NCBI GenBank assembly: GCA_947472735.1
Contig: CANJBY010000005.1
Coordinates: 17,175 to 81,174 of the forward strand
DNA length: 64,000 nt
From: Sphingomonadaceae bacterium
GTDB taxonomy: Bacteria > Pseudomonadota > Alphaproteobacteria > Sphingomonadales > Sphingomonadaceae
Direction: 5' to 3'
In this document: one piece after another, positions 9,934 through 19,699 of the stretch
Numbering within the stretch: position 1 is the first letter of the stretch
Layout of the letters: each line of letters begins with the position of its first letter
Notes under the pieces: generated by a model
Databases searched by the model: none
What the model was told of the DNA's origin: nothing
Seen by the model: the letters and a program-made list of their open reading frames with translations, nothing else
Made by a program: the position numbers and the translations under genes

Positions 9934-10572
9934 ATGAGCCAACCTTACGTGCTGCACACCTATTTCCGCTCGTCGGCCAGCTGGCGCGTGCGCATCGCCC
10001 TTGGCCTCAAGGGGCTCAATTGGCAAAACGCATTCCTCCATCTGCTGCAGGACGAGCATAAGAGCGCGGCGTATCTTGCGCTCAACCCGCAGGGCCTGAT
10101 CCCGACGTTGCAGGTCGACGAAGGCGTGCTGACGCAGAGCGTGGCCATCTGCGAATACCTTGACGAGGTGCACCCGATGCCGCGGCTGCTGCCCGCCGAT
10201 CCGTTCCGGCGGGCACGGGTGAGGGCTTTCGTGCTCGCCATCGCGTGCGAAATCCATCCGTTGCAGAACTCCGGTGTGTTGCAGCGCCTGCGCCAACTTG
10301 GTCTGCCGCAAGAGGACGTGATGGGCTGGGCCCGGGATGTGATTGACCGCGGTTTCGAAGCCTGCGCCAGCATGATCGCGGAAGAGACTGGCCCTTACTG
10401 CTTTGGTGAACAACTCACCTTGGCCGATGTGTTCCTTGTCCCGCAGATGGGCAATGCTCGCCGCTATGGCGCCAAGTTCGATCGCCCCCGGTTTCTCGAG
10501 ATCGAGGCCGCCTGCATGGCCCTGCCGGCGTTTGCCGGCGCCGTGCCGGAGGTTCAGCCGGACGCGAGTTAG
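9934..10572 (+). CDS. Maleylacetoacetate isomerase / zeta-class GST
   Basis: 212 aa; YFRSSASWRVRIALGLKGL (SSxSxRVRIAL) plus LNPQGLIPTL and GEQLTLADVFLVPQ. Confidence 0.88.
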   Translation: MSQPYVLHTYFRSSASWRVRIALGLKGLNWQNAFLHLLQDEHKSAAYLALNPQGLIPTLQVDEGVLTQSVAICEYLDEVHPMPRLLPADPFRRARVRAFVLAIACEIHPLQNSGVLQRLRQLGLPQEDVMGWARDVIDRGFEACASMIAEETGPYCFGEQLTLADVFLVPQMGNARRYGAKFDRPRFLEIEAACMALPAFAGAVPEVQPDAS

Positions 10573-10704
10573 CAAAACCGGGGCGAAACGGAAGATTTAC
10601 GGCTACGGGACGGCTCCTGGGCGCTATCAACTGTTGACGAATGCCGCGCCAGAGAGAAGCTTAACAAATAAACCGTGCGGGGAGTCGCGCGGTCGGGGAG
10701 AGTT

Positions 10705-11568
10705 ATGACAAGCGCAACCTATCATGCACCCGCCAGCATAGCCGAAGCTGTAGGACTGTTGTCCTCCGATCCGGCAGCCCGGATCATCGCTGGCGGTACC
10801 GACCTGATCGTCCAGGCCCGCGCGGGCCGGGTCAAGCCGGGTGCTTACGTGGATATCAAGCGGATATCGGCGGCCATCGGCATCCGTTCATTCGAGGGCG
10901 GCTTCGCAATCGGCGCGGCAACGCCGTGCACCGCGCTGCTGGAACACGCTGCGTTGTGCGCCGCCTGGCCGGGCATGGTGGAGGCCGCCAACCTGATTGG
11001 CTCGGTCCAGGTCCGCAACCGCGCGACCATGGGCGGCAACCTCTGCAACGCCTCTCCCGCGGCCGACAGCGTGCCCGCGCTGATCGCCGCCGGCGCGACC
11101 TGTCTGGTGGCCGGGCCGAGTGGTGAGCGCGTCATACCTGTAACGGATATCCCGTCCGCGCCGGGCCGCACCTCGCTGGCTCAAGGCGAATTCGTGGTCG
11201 AGATTCGCTTGCCGGCGCAGCCTTCAGGCGGTTCGGATGCTTATCTGCGTGCCATCCCGCGAACCGAAATGGACATCGCCGTGGTCGGGGCGGGGGTCTC
11301 GCTGGTCATGGATGGCGGGGTCTGCAAGTCTGCCCGCGTCGGGCTCGGCGCGGTGGCTCCCACCGCACTGCTGGTCGAAGCGGCTGCGGCCGCGCTGATC
11401 GGCACCACTCTCGACGACAACGCCCTCGATGCCATGGGGGAGGCGGTAAGCGCGGCTTGCAAGCCGATCGACGACAAGCGCGGAACCGCATCTTACCGCA
11501 CCCATACCGCCGCCGTGCTCGCACGCCGTGCCGCCCTTATTGCCCGCGACCGGGCCGGAGCCAAGTAA
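10705..11568 (+). CDS. Xanthine dehydrogenase family FAD-binding subunit M
   Basis: IIAGGTDLIVQARAG and TMGGNLCNASPAADSVPALIAAGA FAD-binding motifs; GGGGAG upstream of ATG at 10705. Confidence 0.9.
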   Translation: MTSATYHAPASIAEAVGLLSSDPAARIIAGGTDLIVQARAGRVKPGAYVDIKRISAAIGIRSFEGGFAIGAATPCTALLEHAALCAAWPGMVEAANLIGSVQVRNRATMGGNLCNASPAADSVPALIAAGATCLVAGPSGERVIPVTDIPSAPGRTSLAQGEFVVEIRLPAQPSGGSDAYLRAIPRTEMDIAVVGAGVSLVMDGGVCKSARVGLGAVAPTALLVEAAAAALIGTTLDDNALDAMGEAVSAACKPIDDKRGTASYRTHTAAVLARRAALIARDRAGAK

Positions 11569-12056
11569 TGCAGAAGATTCTCGTATCCACCACGGTCAAT
11601 GGCGAGACCTGCGAATTCGCCTGCGAGCCCGACACCAGCCTGCTCGACGCTTTGCGCACGGAACTGCGCCTCACCGGTTCCAAGGAAGGCTGCGGCTCGG
11701 GTGATTGCGGCGCCTGCACGATCTCACTCGACGGCGAGATGGTCTGCTCGTGCCTGGTCCTCGCGGCCGAGGCACAAGGACGGACGATCGGCACGGTCGA
11801 AGGAATCGCCGAAGGCTCGGCCTTGCATCCGCTGCAAACCCGCTTCCTGGAGCACGCCGCGCTGCAGTGCGGCTTCTGCACCCCGGGTTTCCTCGTCGCG
11901 GCCAAGTCGCTGCTCGAGAAGAACCCCGATCCCACCGAAACCGAAATCCGTTACTGGCTGGCAGGGAACCTTTGCCGCTGCACGGGTTATGACAAGATCA
12001 TCCGCGCGGTGCAGCACGCCGCCGCAGACCTCCGTCAGGAAAGGACCGGCGCATGA
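11568..12056 (+). CDS. Xanthine dehydrogenase family (2Fe-2S)-binding small subunit
   Basis: CGSGDCGACTISLDGEMVCSC and CGFCTPGFLVA...GNLCRCTGYDKI ferredoxin/2Fe-2S motifs; start overlaps the upstream stop (TAATG). Confidence 0.95.
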   Translation: MQKILVSTTVNGETCEFACEPDTSLLDALRTELRLTGSKEGCGSGDCGACTISLDGEMVCSCLVLAAEAQGRTIGTVEGIAEGSALHPLQTRFLEHAALQCGFCTPGFLVAAKSLLEKNPDPTETEIRYWLAGNLCRCTGYDKIIRAVQHAAADLRQERTGA

Positions 12057-14308
12057 ACGACATGTCGGGCAAGCCCCAGTATCGCGTGGTCGGCACGCGC
12101 CCCGTCCGTCCGGACGGAATCGACAAGGTCACCGGCAAGGCGGTGTTCAGCGCTGACCATTTCGTTGCGGGCATGATCTATGGCGCGATCCTGCGCAGCC
12201 CGCACGCCCATGCGCGGATCCGCTCGATCGACACCAGCAAGGCCGCCGCATTGCCTGGGGTCAAGGCAGTCGTGACCGGCGCTGATTTCCCGGCGCTGAA
12301 ATCGATGGAAGTCGATTTGGGCGAGGGCGGCGGCGATATCGTCGACATGTCGGTCAACTGCATGGCGCGCGACAAGGTGTTTTACGACGGGCACGCCGTT
12401 GCTGCGGTCGCAGCCACCTCCGCGAGCATCGCCGCCGAAGCGCTGGAGCTGATCACGGTCGATTACGAAGTGCTGCCGCATGTAACCGACCTCGCCGCCG
12501 CCATGGCGGACGACGCGCCGGTGCTGCACGCCAGAATGCGCACCAAGGGGCTCGATACGCCCAGCGACAAGCCGACCAACGTCTCGATGCGCTTCGTCAT
12601 GGAAAAGGGCGATGTCGCCGCCGGGCTTGCCCGTGCCAAAGTGGTGGCTCGCGGGAGTTTCTCCTCGGCACCGGTGCATCAGGGGTACCTGGAACCGCAG
12701 GCCTGCACCGTTGCGTACAATTCGGACGGCCAGGTGCAGATCTGGGCCTCGAGCCAGGGCGCCTTCATGATCCGCACGGTGACGGCACAAGTGCTCAACC
12801 TGCCTATCGCGGATATTCGCGTGACTCCGCTCGAAATTGGTGGAGGTTTCGGAGGCAAGACGGTGATTTACCTCGAACCTGTTGCTGTTCTGCTGTCCAA
12901 GAAGTCGGGTCGCCCGGTACGCCTGGCGATGAGCCGGTCGGACGTGTTCCGCGCCACCGGACCTGCTCCGGGCACGATCTGTGACGTCGCTATTGGCTGC
13001 GACGAGAACGGGATCATCACCGGCGCGGAAGTCACCTTCAGTGGCTCGGCCGGTGCTTTTCCCGGCTCGGGCACGCATCCGGCCGCGGTCTGCTCGCTGG
13101 CGCCATACAAGATCCCGGACTACCGGATCGTCGGGCATGACGTCGTCACGAACATGGCCTGCACCGCCGCTTACCGATCGCCCGGTGCGCCGCCGATCAT
13201 CTTCGCGGTTGAATCGATCGTCGACGAACTGGCCGGCAAGCTGGGGATGGACCCAATCGACCTGCGCCTGCGCAACGCCATCCAGGAAGGCGATCCTTCG
13301 CCGTCCGGCGTTCCCTTCGGGCCGATCGGGCTCAAGGAAATGCTTGAGGCTGCCAAGGTCCACCCGCACTGGTCCGAACCGCTGGAAGCGAACCAGGGTC
13401 GGGGCATTGCGGCAGGATACTGGCCCAACTTCGGTGGCCAGTCCACCGCGTCAGTCAGCCTGACCGACGATGGCACGGTCATTGTCACCACCGGCAGCCC
13501 GGACATCGGCGGATCGCGCGCCTCGATGGCGATGATGGCGGCCGAAGTGATCGGTCTGCCTTATGATAGCGTGCGGGCCACCGTCGCCGATACCTCCTCG
13601 ATCGGCTATTCGATGCTTACCGGCGGCAGCCGCACCACTTTCGCCACCGGCAAGGCCGTGGTCGAAGCTACGGAAAAGGTCGTCGACGGACTTAAGGCCC
13701 GCGCAGCCTCGATCTGGGGTGTCGATGCTGGCGCCGTTGAATGGGCAGGCGGGGAAGCGCGCTGCACCGCTCAAGACAAGGAAGGCACGCTCTCGGTTCG
13801 CGAACTGTGCGGCAAGGGCGGACCGATTTCGGCCGAAGCGACTGTCAATCCGCCGGATCCCGGCCCGGGCATCGCAGTGCAGATCGTCGATGTAGAGGTC
13901 GATCCCGACACCGGCACTGTCACTGTGCTGCGTGTCACCGCGCTGCAGGACGTCGGCCGGGCGATCCACCCCTCCTATGTCGAAGGGCAGATGCAAGGCG
14001 GCGTGGTGCAAGGCATCGGCTGGGCGCTAAACGAAGGCTACGTCTTCAACGCCAAGGGCCAGCTCGATAACGCGGGCTTCCTCGATTACCGCATTCCGGT
14101 CGCATCGGATCTGCCGATGATCTCGACCGTGATGATCGAGGTACCCTGGCCAAGCCATCCGTTTGGCGTGAAGGGCGTGGGCGAAGCTCCGATCTGCCCC
14201 CCGATGGGCGCGGTTGCAAATGCGGTCAGTGCGGCCACGGGCGTGCGCATGCACCACTTGCCGATGTCTCCCGATCGCATCCTCACGGAAGTAGCGGCGG
14301 CGCAGTGA
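12053..14308 (+). CDS. Xanthine dehydrogenase family molybdopterin-binding large subunit (CoxL-like)
   Basis: 751 aa; GGGFGGKT, AYRSPGAPP active-site loop, C-terminal GVKGVGEAP catalytic Glu motif. Confidence 0.93.
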   Translation: MNDMSGKPQYRVVGTRPVRPDGIDKVTGKAVFSADHFVAGMIYGAILRSPHAHARIRSIDTSKAAALPGVKAVVTGADFPALKSMEVDLGEGGGDIVDMSVNCMARDKVFYDGHAVAAVAATSASIAAEALELITVDYEVLPHVTDLAAAMADDAPVLHARMRTKGLDTPSDKPTNVSMRFVMEKGDVAAGLARAKVVARGSFSSAPVHQGYLEPQACTVAYNSDGQVQIWASSQGAFMIRTVTAQVLNLPIADIRVTPLEIGGGFGGKTVIYLEPVAVLLSKKSGRPVRLAMSRSDVFRATGPAPGTICDVAIGCDENGIITGAEVTFSGSAGAFPGSGTHPAAVCSLAPYKIPDYRIVGHDVVTNMACTAAYRSPGAPPIIFAVESIVDELAGKLGMDPIDLRLRNAIQEGDPSPSGVPFGPIGLKEMLEAAKVHPHWSEPLEANQGRGIAAGYWPNFGGQSTASVSLTDDGTVIVTTGSPDIGGSRASMAMMAAEVIGLPYDSVRATVADTSSIGYSMLTGGSRTTFATGKAVVEATEKVVDGLKARAASIWGVDAGAVEWAGGEARCTAQDKEGTLSVRELCGKGGPISAEATVNPPDPGPGIAVQIVDVEVDPDTGTVTVLRVTALQDVGRAIHPSYVEGQMQGGVVQGIGWALNEGYVFNAKGQLDNAGFLDYRIPVASDLPMISTVMIEVPWPSHPFGVKGVGEAPICPPMGAVANAVSAATGVRMHHLPMSPDRILTEVAAAQ

Positions 14309-14324
14309 GCAGGGTTGTGCGCTG

Positions 14325-14570
14325 ATGGCGCGGGTGATCGTCACCCCGTCCTTCGCGCGCGAGCATCTCGGCGCGATCGAAGAATTCGAGCTGGAAGCGG
14401 GCAACCTCTTCCAGCTCGTTGCCGCGCTTGAACAGCGCTTTCCCGGCTTCGAGAGCTTTGCCCGAATCCGCACCACCTTCGCGGTGGACGGTACCGTGGT
14501 GAACGACTGGAGCACACCCTTGACCGCCGATAGCGAAGTGCTGCTGGTCCCCCGGATCGGCGGAGGCTGA
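14325..14570 (+). CDS. MoaD/ThiS-like sulfur-carrier protein
   Basis: 81 aa beta-grasp-like protein ending ...SEVLLVPRIGGG (C-terminal Gly-Gly); 16 nt downstream of the Mo-hydroxylase large subunit. Confidence 0.75.
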   Translation: MARVIVTPSFAREHLGAIEEFELEAGNLFQLVAALEQRFPGFESFARIRTTFAVDGTVVNDWSTPLTADSEVLLVPRIGGG

Positions 14571-14609
14571 TCCCTTGAATTCCCATCCACGGAGCGGCAA
14601 GCGCCGGAT

Positions 14610-16115
14610 ATGAGCACCAACGCCAACATTGCAGCGCAGTTCCTCGCCGTCGCCGCGGAGCAGGGCAGCAAGCCCTTCCTGATCGAACATGGGGAAACCG
14701 TGCTGACTTTCGCCGATCTGGAATCCCGGACCGGCCGTCTGGCTGCGCGGCTCCAGACGCTGGGCGGCAAGCCCGGTGAGCGGATCGTGGTGCAGATCGA
14801 CAAGTCGCCCGATAACGTGTTGCTCTACCTTGCCGCACTACGGCTCGGGATTATCTACGTGCCGCTCAATACTGCCTACACGGCTGCGGAACTGGCCTAT
14901 TTCATCGGCGACGCGGAGCCAGTGGTCGTCGTATGCCGACCAGGCGACGAGCTTTCGGTCCGCGAACTGGCCGGCGCCGCGCGCGTGGTGACACTGGGCC
15001 CCGCTGGCGATGGATCGCTGTTCGACTCCATCCCCGAGAATCCGGCACCTGTCGCTCACTGCGGCGCGGACGAACTGGCGGTAATCCTCTATACTTCCGG
15101 CACCACTGGTCGCTCGAAAGGCGCCATGCTCAGTCACGGGAACCTCGCCAGCAATGCCCTGACGCTGAAGGACTACTGGCGCTGGTCGAGCGACGATGTG
15201 CTGATCCATATCCTGCCGATCTACCACGTCCACGGCCTGTTCGTGGCGCTCCATGGCGCGCTGCTGGCCGGCGCAACCATGCTGTTCCACCGAGGCTTCG
15301 ATCCCGCGCAAGTGATTGCTGAATTTGCCAGTGCTACCGTTTTGATGGGGGTGCCGACGCATTACACCCGGCTCACGGCCACAGATCACCTGACGCCTGA
15401 GGCCTGCCGCTCCATGCGCTTGTTCGTCTCCGGCTCGGCGCCTCTGTTGGCCGAGGCGCACCAGCGCTTCGAAGAGAAGACTGGTCACCGCATCCTCGAA
15501 CGCTACGGCATGACCGAGACCGGCATGATCTGCTCCAATCCCTATCATGCCGAGCGGGTTGCCGGAACCGTCGGCTATGCTCTCCCGGGAGAGGAAGTGC
15601 GTATCTGCGATGAGCAGGGTAGCGCGGTGAAGCAAGGCGAGCCCGGCGTGCTCGAAGTGTGCGGACCGAATGTTTTCAAAGGGTACTGGCGCAATCCCGA
15701 GAAAACGTCCGAAGATATTCGAGCGGACGGATTTTTCATCACCGGTGACATCGCAACCATGGCTGCTGACGGCCGGGTGACGCTGGTCGGCCGGGCTAAG
15801 GACTTGATCATTTCGGGGGGTCTCAACATCTACCCCAAAGAGATCGAGGAAGCGATCGACGCGCTTCCCGGCGTAGACGAATCCGCCGTGATCGGCCTGC
15901 CAGACGCCGATTTCGGAGAGGCGGTGGTGGCCATCGTCGCCCACCAGAAGGGCGCGGACGTTCAGGAGGAAGCCGTCAAGACGGCCTTGCAAGACCAGCT
16001 CGCGCGATTCAAGCAGCCGCGCCGGGTGGTGGTGGTCGAGAGCCTGCCGCGCAATGCCATGGGCAAAGTCCAGAAGGCAGCATTGCGGCAGGAATACGCC
16101 CGATTGCTGGACTAG
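14610..16115 (+). CDS. Malonyl-CoA synthase-like AMP-dependent acyl-CoA synthetase
   Basis: LYTSGTTGRSKGAMLSHGNLASNALTLKDYWRWSSDDVLIHILPIYHVHGLFV, GRAKDLIISGGLNIYPKEIE; layout as in MatB. Confidence 0.8.
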   Translation: MSTNANIAAQFLAVAAEQGSKPFLIEHGETVLTFADLESRTGRLAARLQTLGGKPGERIVVQIDKSPDNVLLYLAALRLGIIYVPLNTAYTAAELAYFIGDAEPVVVVCRPGDELSVRELAGAARVVTLGPAGDGSLFDSIPENPAPVAHCGADELAVILYTSGTTGRSKGAMLSHGNLASNALTLKDYWRWSSDDVLIHILPIYHVHGLFVALHGALLAGATMLFHRGFDPAQVIAEFASATVLMGVPTHYTRLTATDHLTPEACRSMRLFVSGSAPLLAEAHQRFEEKTGHRILERYGMTETGMICSNPYHAERVAGTVGYALPGEEVRICDEQGSAVKQGEPGVLEVCGPNVFKGYWRNPEKTSEDIRADGFFITGDIATMAADGRVTLVGRAKDLIISGGLNIYPKEIEEAIDALPGVDESAVIGLPDADFGEAVVAIVAHQKGADVQEEAVKTALQDQLARFKQPRRVVVVESLPRNAMGKVQKAALRQEYARLLD

Positions 16116-16840
16116 CCTGCGGCGCGCCAGTTCTCGACGGCCAAGCCATCGAGCACGTAACCGTAGGACCTTACTGTTCTCAGCGGATCGGGCACGCCGT
16201 GGGCTCTCAGCGCCCGACGCAGGCGTCCGACCCAGACGTCGACCGTCCGCTCATCGAGCGCGGCGGCGTCCTTGCCCAGCACCGTAATCAGCGCTGAGCG
16301 GCTGAACACCTGATCCGGATGCTCGACGAAGTGTGCGAGCAGGCGAAACTCGGTGGGTCGAAGCGGCACCACGGCCCCCTGCCAACGGGCATGGTGAGCC
16401 GCAAGATCGACCGATAGCGCACCGTGGGAGAGCCGGGGTTTCGCCTTGATCTGCGTACCGCCGCAATAGGTCTTCAGCCGGTCCGCGAGCTTGATGAGGT
16501 TGAGCGGTCCGAGCAGATAGTCGTCCGCGCCGGCACGTAGCGCTCGGCGGCGGACGTCGGAATTGTCTTCATCCAGCACCATCGTGATGTGCAGGTCGGC
16601 AAGTTCCGGCAAAGCGCGAAGCTGGCGGCACATTTCCAAACCCGAGATGGTCGGCAGCAGCCAGTCGATAAAACACAACGAAAGACCTCGCACGCGCTGC
16701 TTCGGGATGGTGTCGCCAATCTCGATTGCTGTCACGTCCGGCATTACTTCGCCGAGGTCAGCGAGCAGCCCTGGCTGCGTAGATGTCAAAAACAAGGTCA
16801 GTTCGTCAGGCATCGAGATCCACGAAGTTGAACGGGCCAC
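16112..16840 (-). CDS. OmpR/PhoB-type response regulator with degenerate receiver domain
   Basis: C-terminal winged helix LRPTEFRLLAHFVEHPDQVFSRSALI...ERTVDVWVGRLRRAL...RTVRSYGYVL; receiver keeps FIDW Asp but lacks other conserved residues. Start may be 16813. Confidence 0.85.
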   Translation of the reverse strand: MARSTSWISMPDELTLFLTSTQPGLLADLGEVMPDVTAIEIGDTIPKQRVRGLSLCFIDWLLPTISGLEMCRQLRALPELADLHITMVLDEDNSDVRRRALRAGADDYLLGPLNLIKLADRLKTYCGGTQIKAKPRLSHGALSVDLAAHHARWQGAVVPLRPTEFRLLAHFVEHPDQVFSRSALITVLGKDAAALDERTVDVWVGRLRRALRAHGVPDPLRTVRSYGYVLDGLAVENWRAAG

Positions 16841-16860
16841 GCCTTATTGCCCGTGTTGCA

Positions 16861-16877
16861 TGACGGTTTTGTGACGG
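16861..16877. promoter_or_regulatory. 11-bp-spaced TGACGG direct repeats, candidate OmpR/PhoB-family operator
   Basis: TGACGGttttgTGACGG read directly at 16861-16866 and 16872-16877, between divergent regulator and TonB receptor genes. Confidence 0.4.
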
Positions 16878-17062
16878 AAAACGGTCATTTATCTCTGTGT
16901 CACATCAATGACTCACTGGTGTCGGTTTGTTGTCGGCAAAGAGTCGCGGTGCCGCAATCGGCGGGGCCTAGCCGCCATTTCGGCAGGGGGTCTCCCGGCG
17001 AATCGCAAAGGCGATGCCGCATCTCCCGCTTCGACGACACACCCAATGAGGGACACTAAAAC

Positions 17063-19699
17063 ATGAAACGCTCAGTTTCGACTTTCGCTGCCTCGCTCTC
17101 CGCGCTGGCTTTCGCTCAGTGCGCCTATGCAGCGACAGCAAACGATTTCGTGACCGTAACCGCATCCGAAATCGCCGTGAACGCCGATGGTGCGGGCGAA
17201 GCCCCATCAGATCCCGCAGTGGCGCAAGGCAACGACAGCGGTCTCACCGACATCGTGGTCACCGCCACCAAGCGCGAGACCAACCTCCAGCGCACCCCGA
17301 TTTCGATCTCGGTGATGGGCGCAGACACGGTGCGCGAGCGCAAGGTGCAGAGCCTGCTCGACCTGTCCGACGGCGGCGTTCCCAGCTTGCGCGTCGCTAC
17401 CTTCGAGGCCCGTCAGTCCGCCCTTACCATCGGGATCAGGGGCATTGTGCCGCTGGATGCGAACCAGCCCGCGCGCGAGCAGGGCGTCGGCATCTATATC
17501 GACGGCGTCTACCTCGGCCGTCAGCATGGTCTAAACGCAGCGCTGTTCGATATCGAGCGGATCGAAGTGCTCAAAGGACCCCAGGGTACCCTGTTTGGCC
17601 GTAACACCGAGGGCGGTGCCCTTTCGATGATCAGCAAGGCCCCGAGCGGCAATTTTAACGGTCGGGTCGAAGGCAGCATCGGTAACCTTGGTTCCTACAA
17701 TGGCGGGATCCATCTTGACTTGCCTGAATTCGCCGGCTTCTCGATCAAGCTTGACGGGGTAATCTCTCATCAGGATCCGGTCACGGAAAACCCGATGTCT
17801 GGGCAGGCGGGGTGGGGCCTCTACCACCGTAAGGGCGGCCGCGTAGCGGTACGTTGGCAGCCGATCGAAGCGATCACCAACGATTTCGCATTCGATATTG
17901 CGCACGACGAGAACACGCCGTTCTACAGCCAGTTGCTGAACTACAACCCGAACAATTGCCTGAGCGGCGGTACCAATGCCGCGCCGATCGCGATCCCGAC
18001 CGGCAGTACCTGCGTCACCCCAGGTACGGCCTTCACCAGCACTCAGGGGACGATCCGTTCGCTCCTCCCCGGAGTGATTGTCAACGGAACGACGCTGATG
18101 CGCACCGCCGATATCGGAGTTCCGCAGAAGGTCAGCGTCGACAAGACCCACGGATTCACCAACACGTTCAAATGGACGATTGCACCGGAAATCGAACTGC
18201 GCTCGATCACCGCCTGGCGCGGTGTCGATGTGGAGCAGTGGGATAACTCGGGCGGCGCGCATCGCGTGCCGGTGGTTAACCTGACCGCATCGTGCACCGC
18301 TACCGCGCCTTGCGCTTTCAGCCGCTACAGCCTTGCCGATTTGCGCCAGCGTCAATTCAGCCAGGAACTGCAGGCGGTTGGTTCGATCGGTCCGGTCGAC
18401 TACGTCGCAGGTCTCTACTACTTCAACGAGCACGTCAGCGACGATGCCGCAACGCCAAACTCGATCGGTGCCGTGGCGACGCTGAACAGCGCGAATGCGG
18501 TAATCGGGGCCACTTACGTGTCCATTCCGTTCTGCACCGCCAATACACCTCAGTTTGTGGGCAACGCCGTCAATGGCTGTTCGATAGACCGCGCCTCTGA
18601 AGTCTGGTCGAAGAGCTATGCCGCCTACGGCCAGTTGACCTGGAACGCGAACGAGGCGCTGCACATCACTGTCGGTGGGCGCTATTCCAAGGACAAGAAG
18701 CGAGGCGTCCTGCACTTTTCGCGCAACATCAACTACGATACGAACCCGACTGCCGCCGCTGCCGCCGGTTACGTCCCGCTCGACAAGACCTGGGACCGGT
18801 TCAACCCGACCGCAACGGTGGCTTACGACTTCAGCGACACCTTGCACGGTTATGCCAAGTACAGCACCGGTTACCGCGCCGGCGGCGCCAGTTCGCGCAC
18901 TTCGGATTATCGGGCTTTCGATCCGGAAGAAGTGAATAGCTACGAAATTGGCCTGAAGGCGGACTTCTGGGATCGCCGTGCCCGCCTGAACCTTGCTGCC
19001 TACACAATGGACCGCAAGAACAGCCAGGTCGACCTCAGCACGATCCAGCCTACGGCGACCGGCAACTTCAACAATCTCGTCACCTTCAATGCTCCGGGGA
19101 CTACCAAGATCCGCGGGATCGAAGCGGACCTGACAGTGAAGCCGGTGGACGGGCTGACACTTGGCCTGTCCTATGCCTACACCTATACCGACGTTCCGCT
19201 GGTTCCTGTGACCTATGAGGAATTCAGCTCCGGGGGCGTGCGTACTGGTAACAAGACCACTGTGCCTCAGAAATTCTATATCGTCTTCACCCCCCGCAAC
19301 GCGGCCAGCGGCTCGATAGACTACGAGCTCCCGGCCTTCGCCGAGGCCCGCGTCAAGTTGCACATCGATGCCAACTACGCCCAGGCAACCCAGTCGTTCG
19401 ATCAGTTCGCGACCAAGGCTGACGGGTCGTTCATCGTCAATGGGCGCCTCTCGTTGCTCGACATCGGCTTGGGCGGTTCAACCAGCAAGTTGTCGGTAAG
19501 CGTGTGGGGACGTAACTTGTTCAACGAGCAGCACGTCTATCGCCGCGATCCTTCAAACAGCCTGCCGTCAGTGCAGTCGACCGCGGCCACCGGCGTGCCG
19601 AACGTGGTCGTAATCGGCAACAATGGCGGGGTTCTGGGTGACTACGGCAATTTCAACACGCCGCGCACCTTTGGTCTCGAAGCATCGCTTTCGTTCTGA
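17063..19699 (+). CDS. TonB-dependent receptor
   Basis: 878 aa; plug domain DIVVTATKRETNLQRTPISISVMG...GIYIDGVYLGR...IERIEVLKGPQGTLFGRNTEGGALSMISKAP; C-terminal TPRTFGLEASLSF. Confidence 0.95.
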   Translation: MKRSVSTFAASLSALAFAQCAYAATANDFVTVTASEIAVNADGAGEAPSDPAVAQGNDSGLTDIVVTATKRETNLQRTPISISVMGADTVRERKVQSLLDLSDGGVPSLRVATFEARQSALTIGIRGIVPLDANQPAREQGVGIYIDGVYLGRQHGLNAALFDIERIEVLKGPQGTLFGRNTEGGALSMISKAPSGNFNGRVEGSIGNLGSYNGGIHLDLPEFAGFSIKLDGVISHQDPVTENPMSGQAGWGLYHRKGGRVAVRWQPIEAITNDFAFDIAHDENTPFYSQLLNYNPNNCLSGGTNAAPIAIPTGSTCVTPGTAFTSTQGTIRSLLPGVIVNGTTLMRTADIGVPQKVSVDKTHGFTNTFKWTIAPEIELRSITAWRGVDVEQWDNSGGAHRVPVVNLTASCTATAPCAFSRYSLADLRQRQFSQELQAVGSIGPVDYVAGLYYFNEHVSDDAATPNSIGAVATLNSANAVIGATYVSIPFCTANTPQFVGNAVNGCSIDRASEVWSKSYAAYGQLTWNANEALHITVGGRYSKDKKRGVLHFSRNINYDTNPTAAAAAGYVPLDKTWDRFNPTATVAYDFSDTLHGYAKYSTGYRAGGASSRTSDYRAFDPEEVNSYEIGLKADFWDRRARLNLAAYTMDRKNSQVDLSTIQPTATGNFNNLVTFNAPGTTKIRGIEADLTVKPVDGLTLGLSYAYTYTDVPLVPVTYEEFSSGGVRTGNKTTVPQKFYIVFTPRNAASGSIDYELPAFAEARVKLHIDANYAQATQSFDQFATKADGSFIVNGRLSLLDIGLGGSTSKLSVSVWGRNLFNEQHVYRRDPSNSLPSVQSTAATGVPNVVVIGNNGGVLGDYGNFNTPRTFGLEASLSF

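Noticed and set aside
12035-13369. 444-aa minus-strand ORF opposite the molybdopterin subunit
   Set aside because: Antisense shadow ORF; Arg/His-rich with no recognisable fold.
17531-19363. 610-aa minus-strand ORF opposite the TonB receptor
   Set aside because: Antisense of a clear TonB-dependent receptor; no domain signature.
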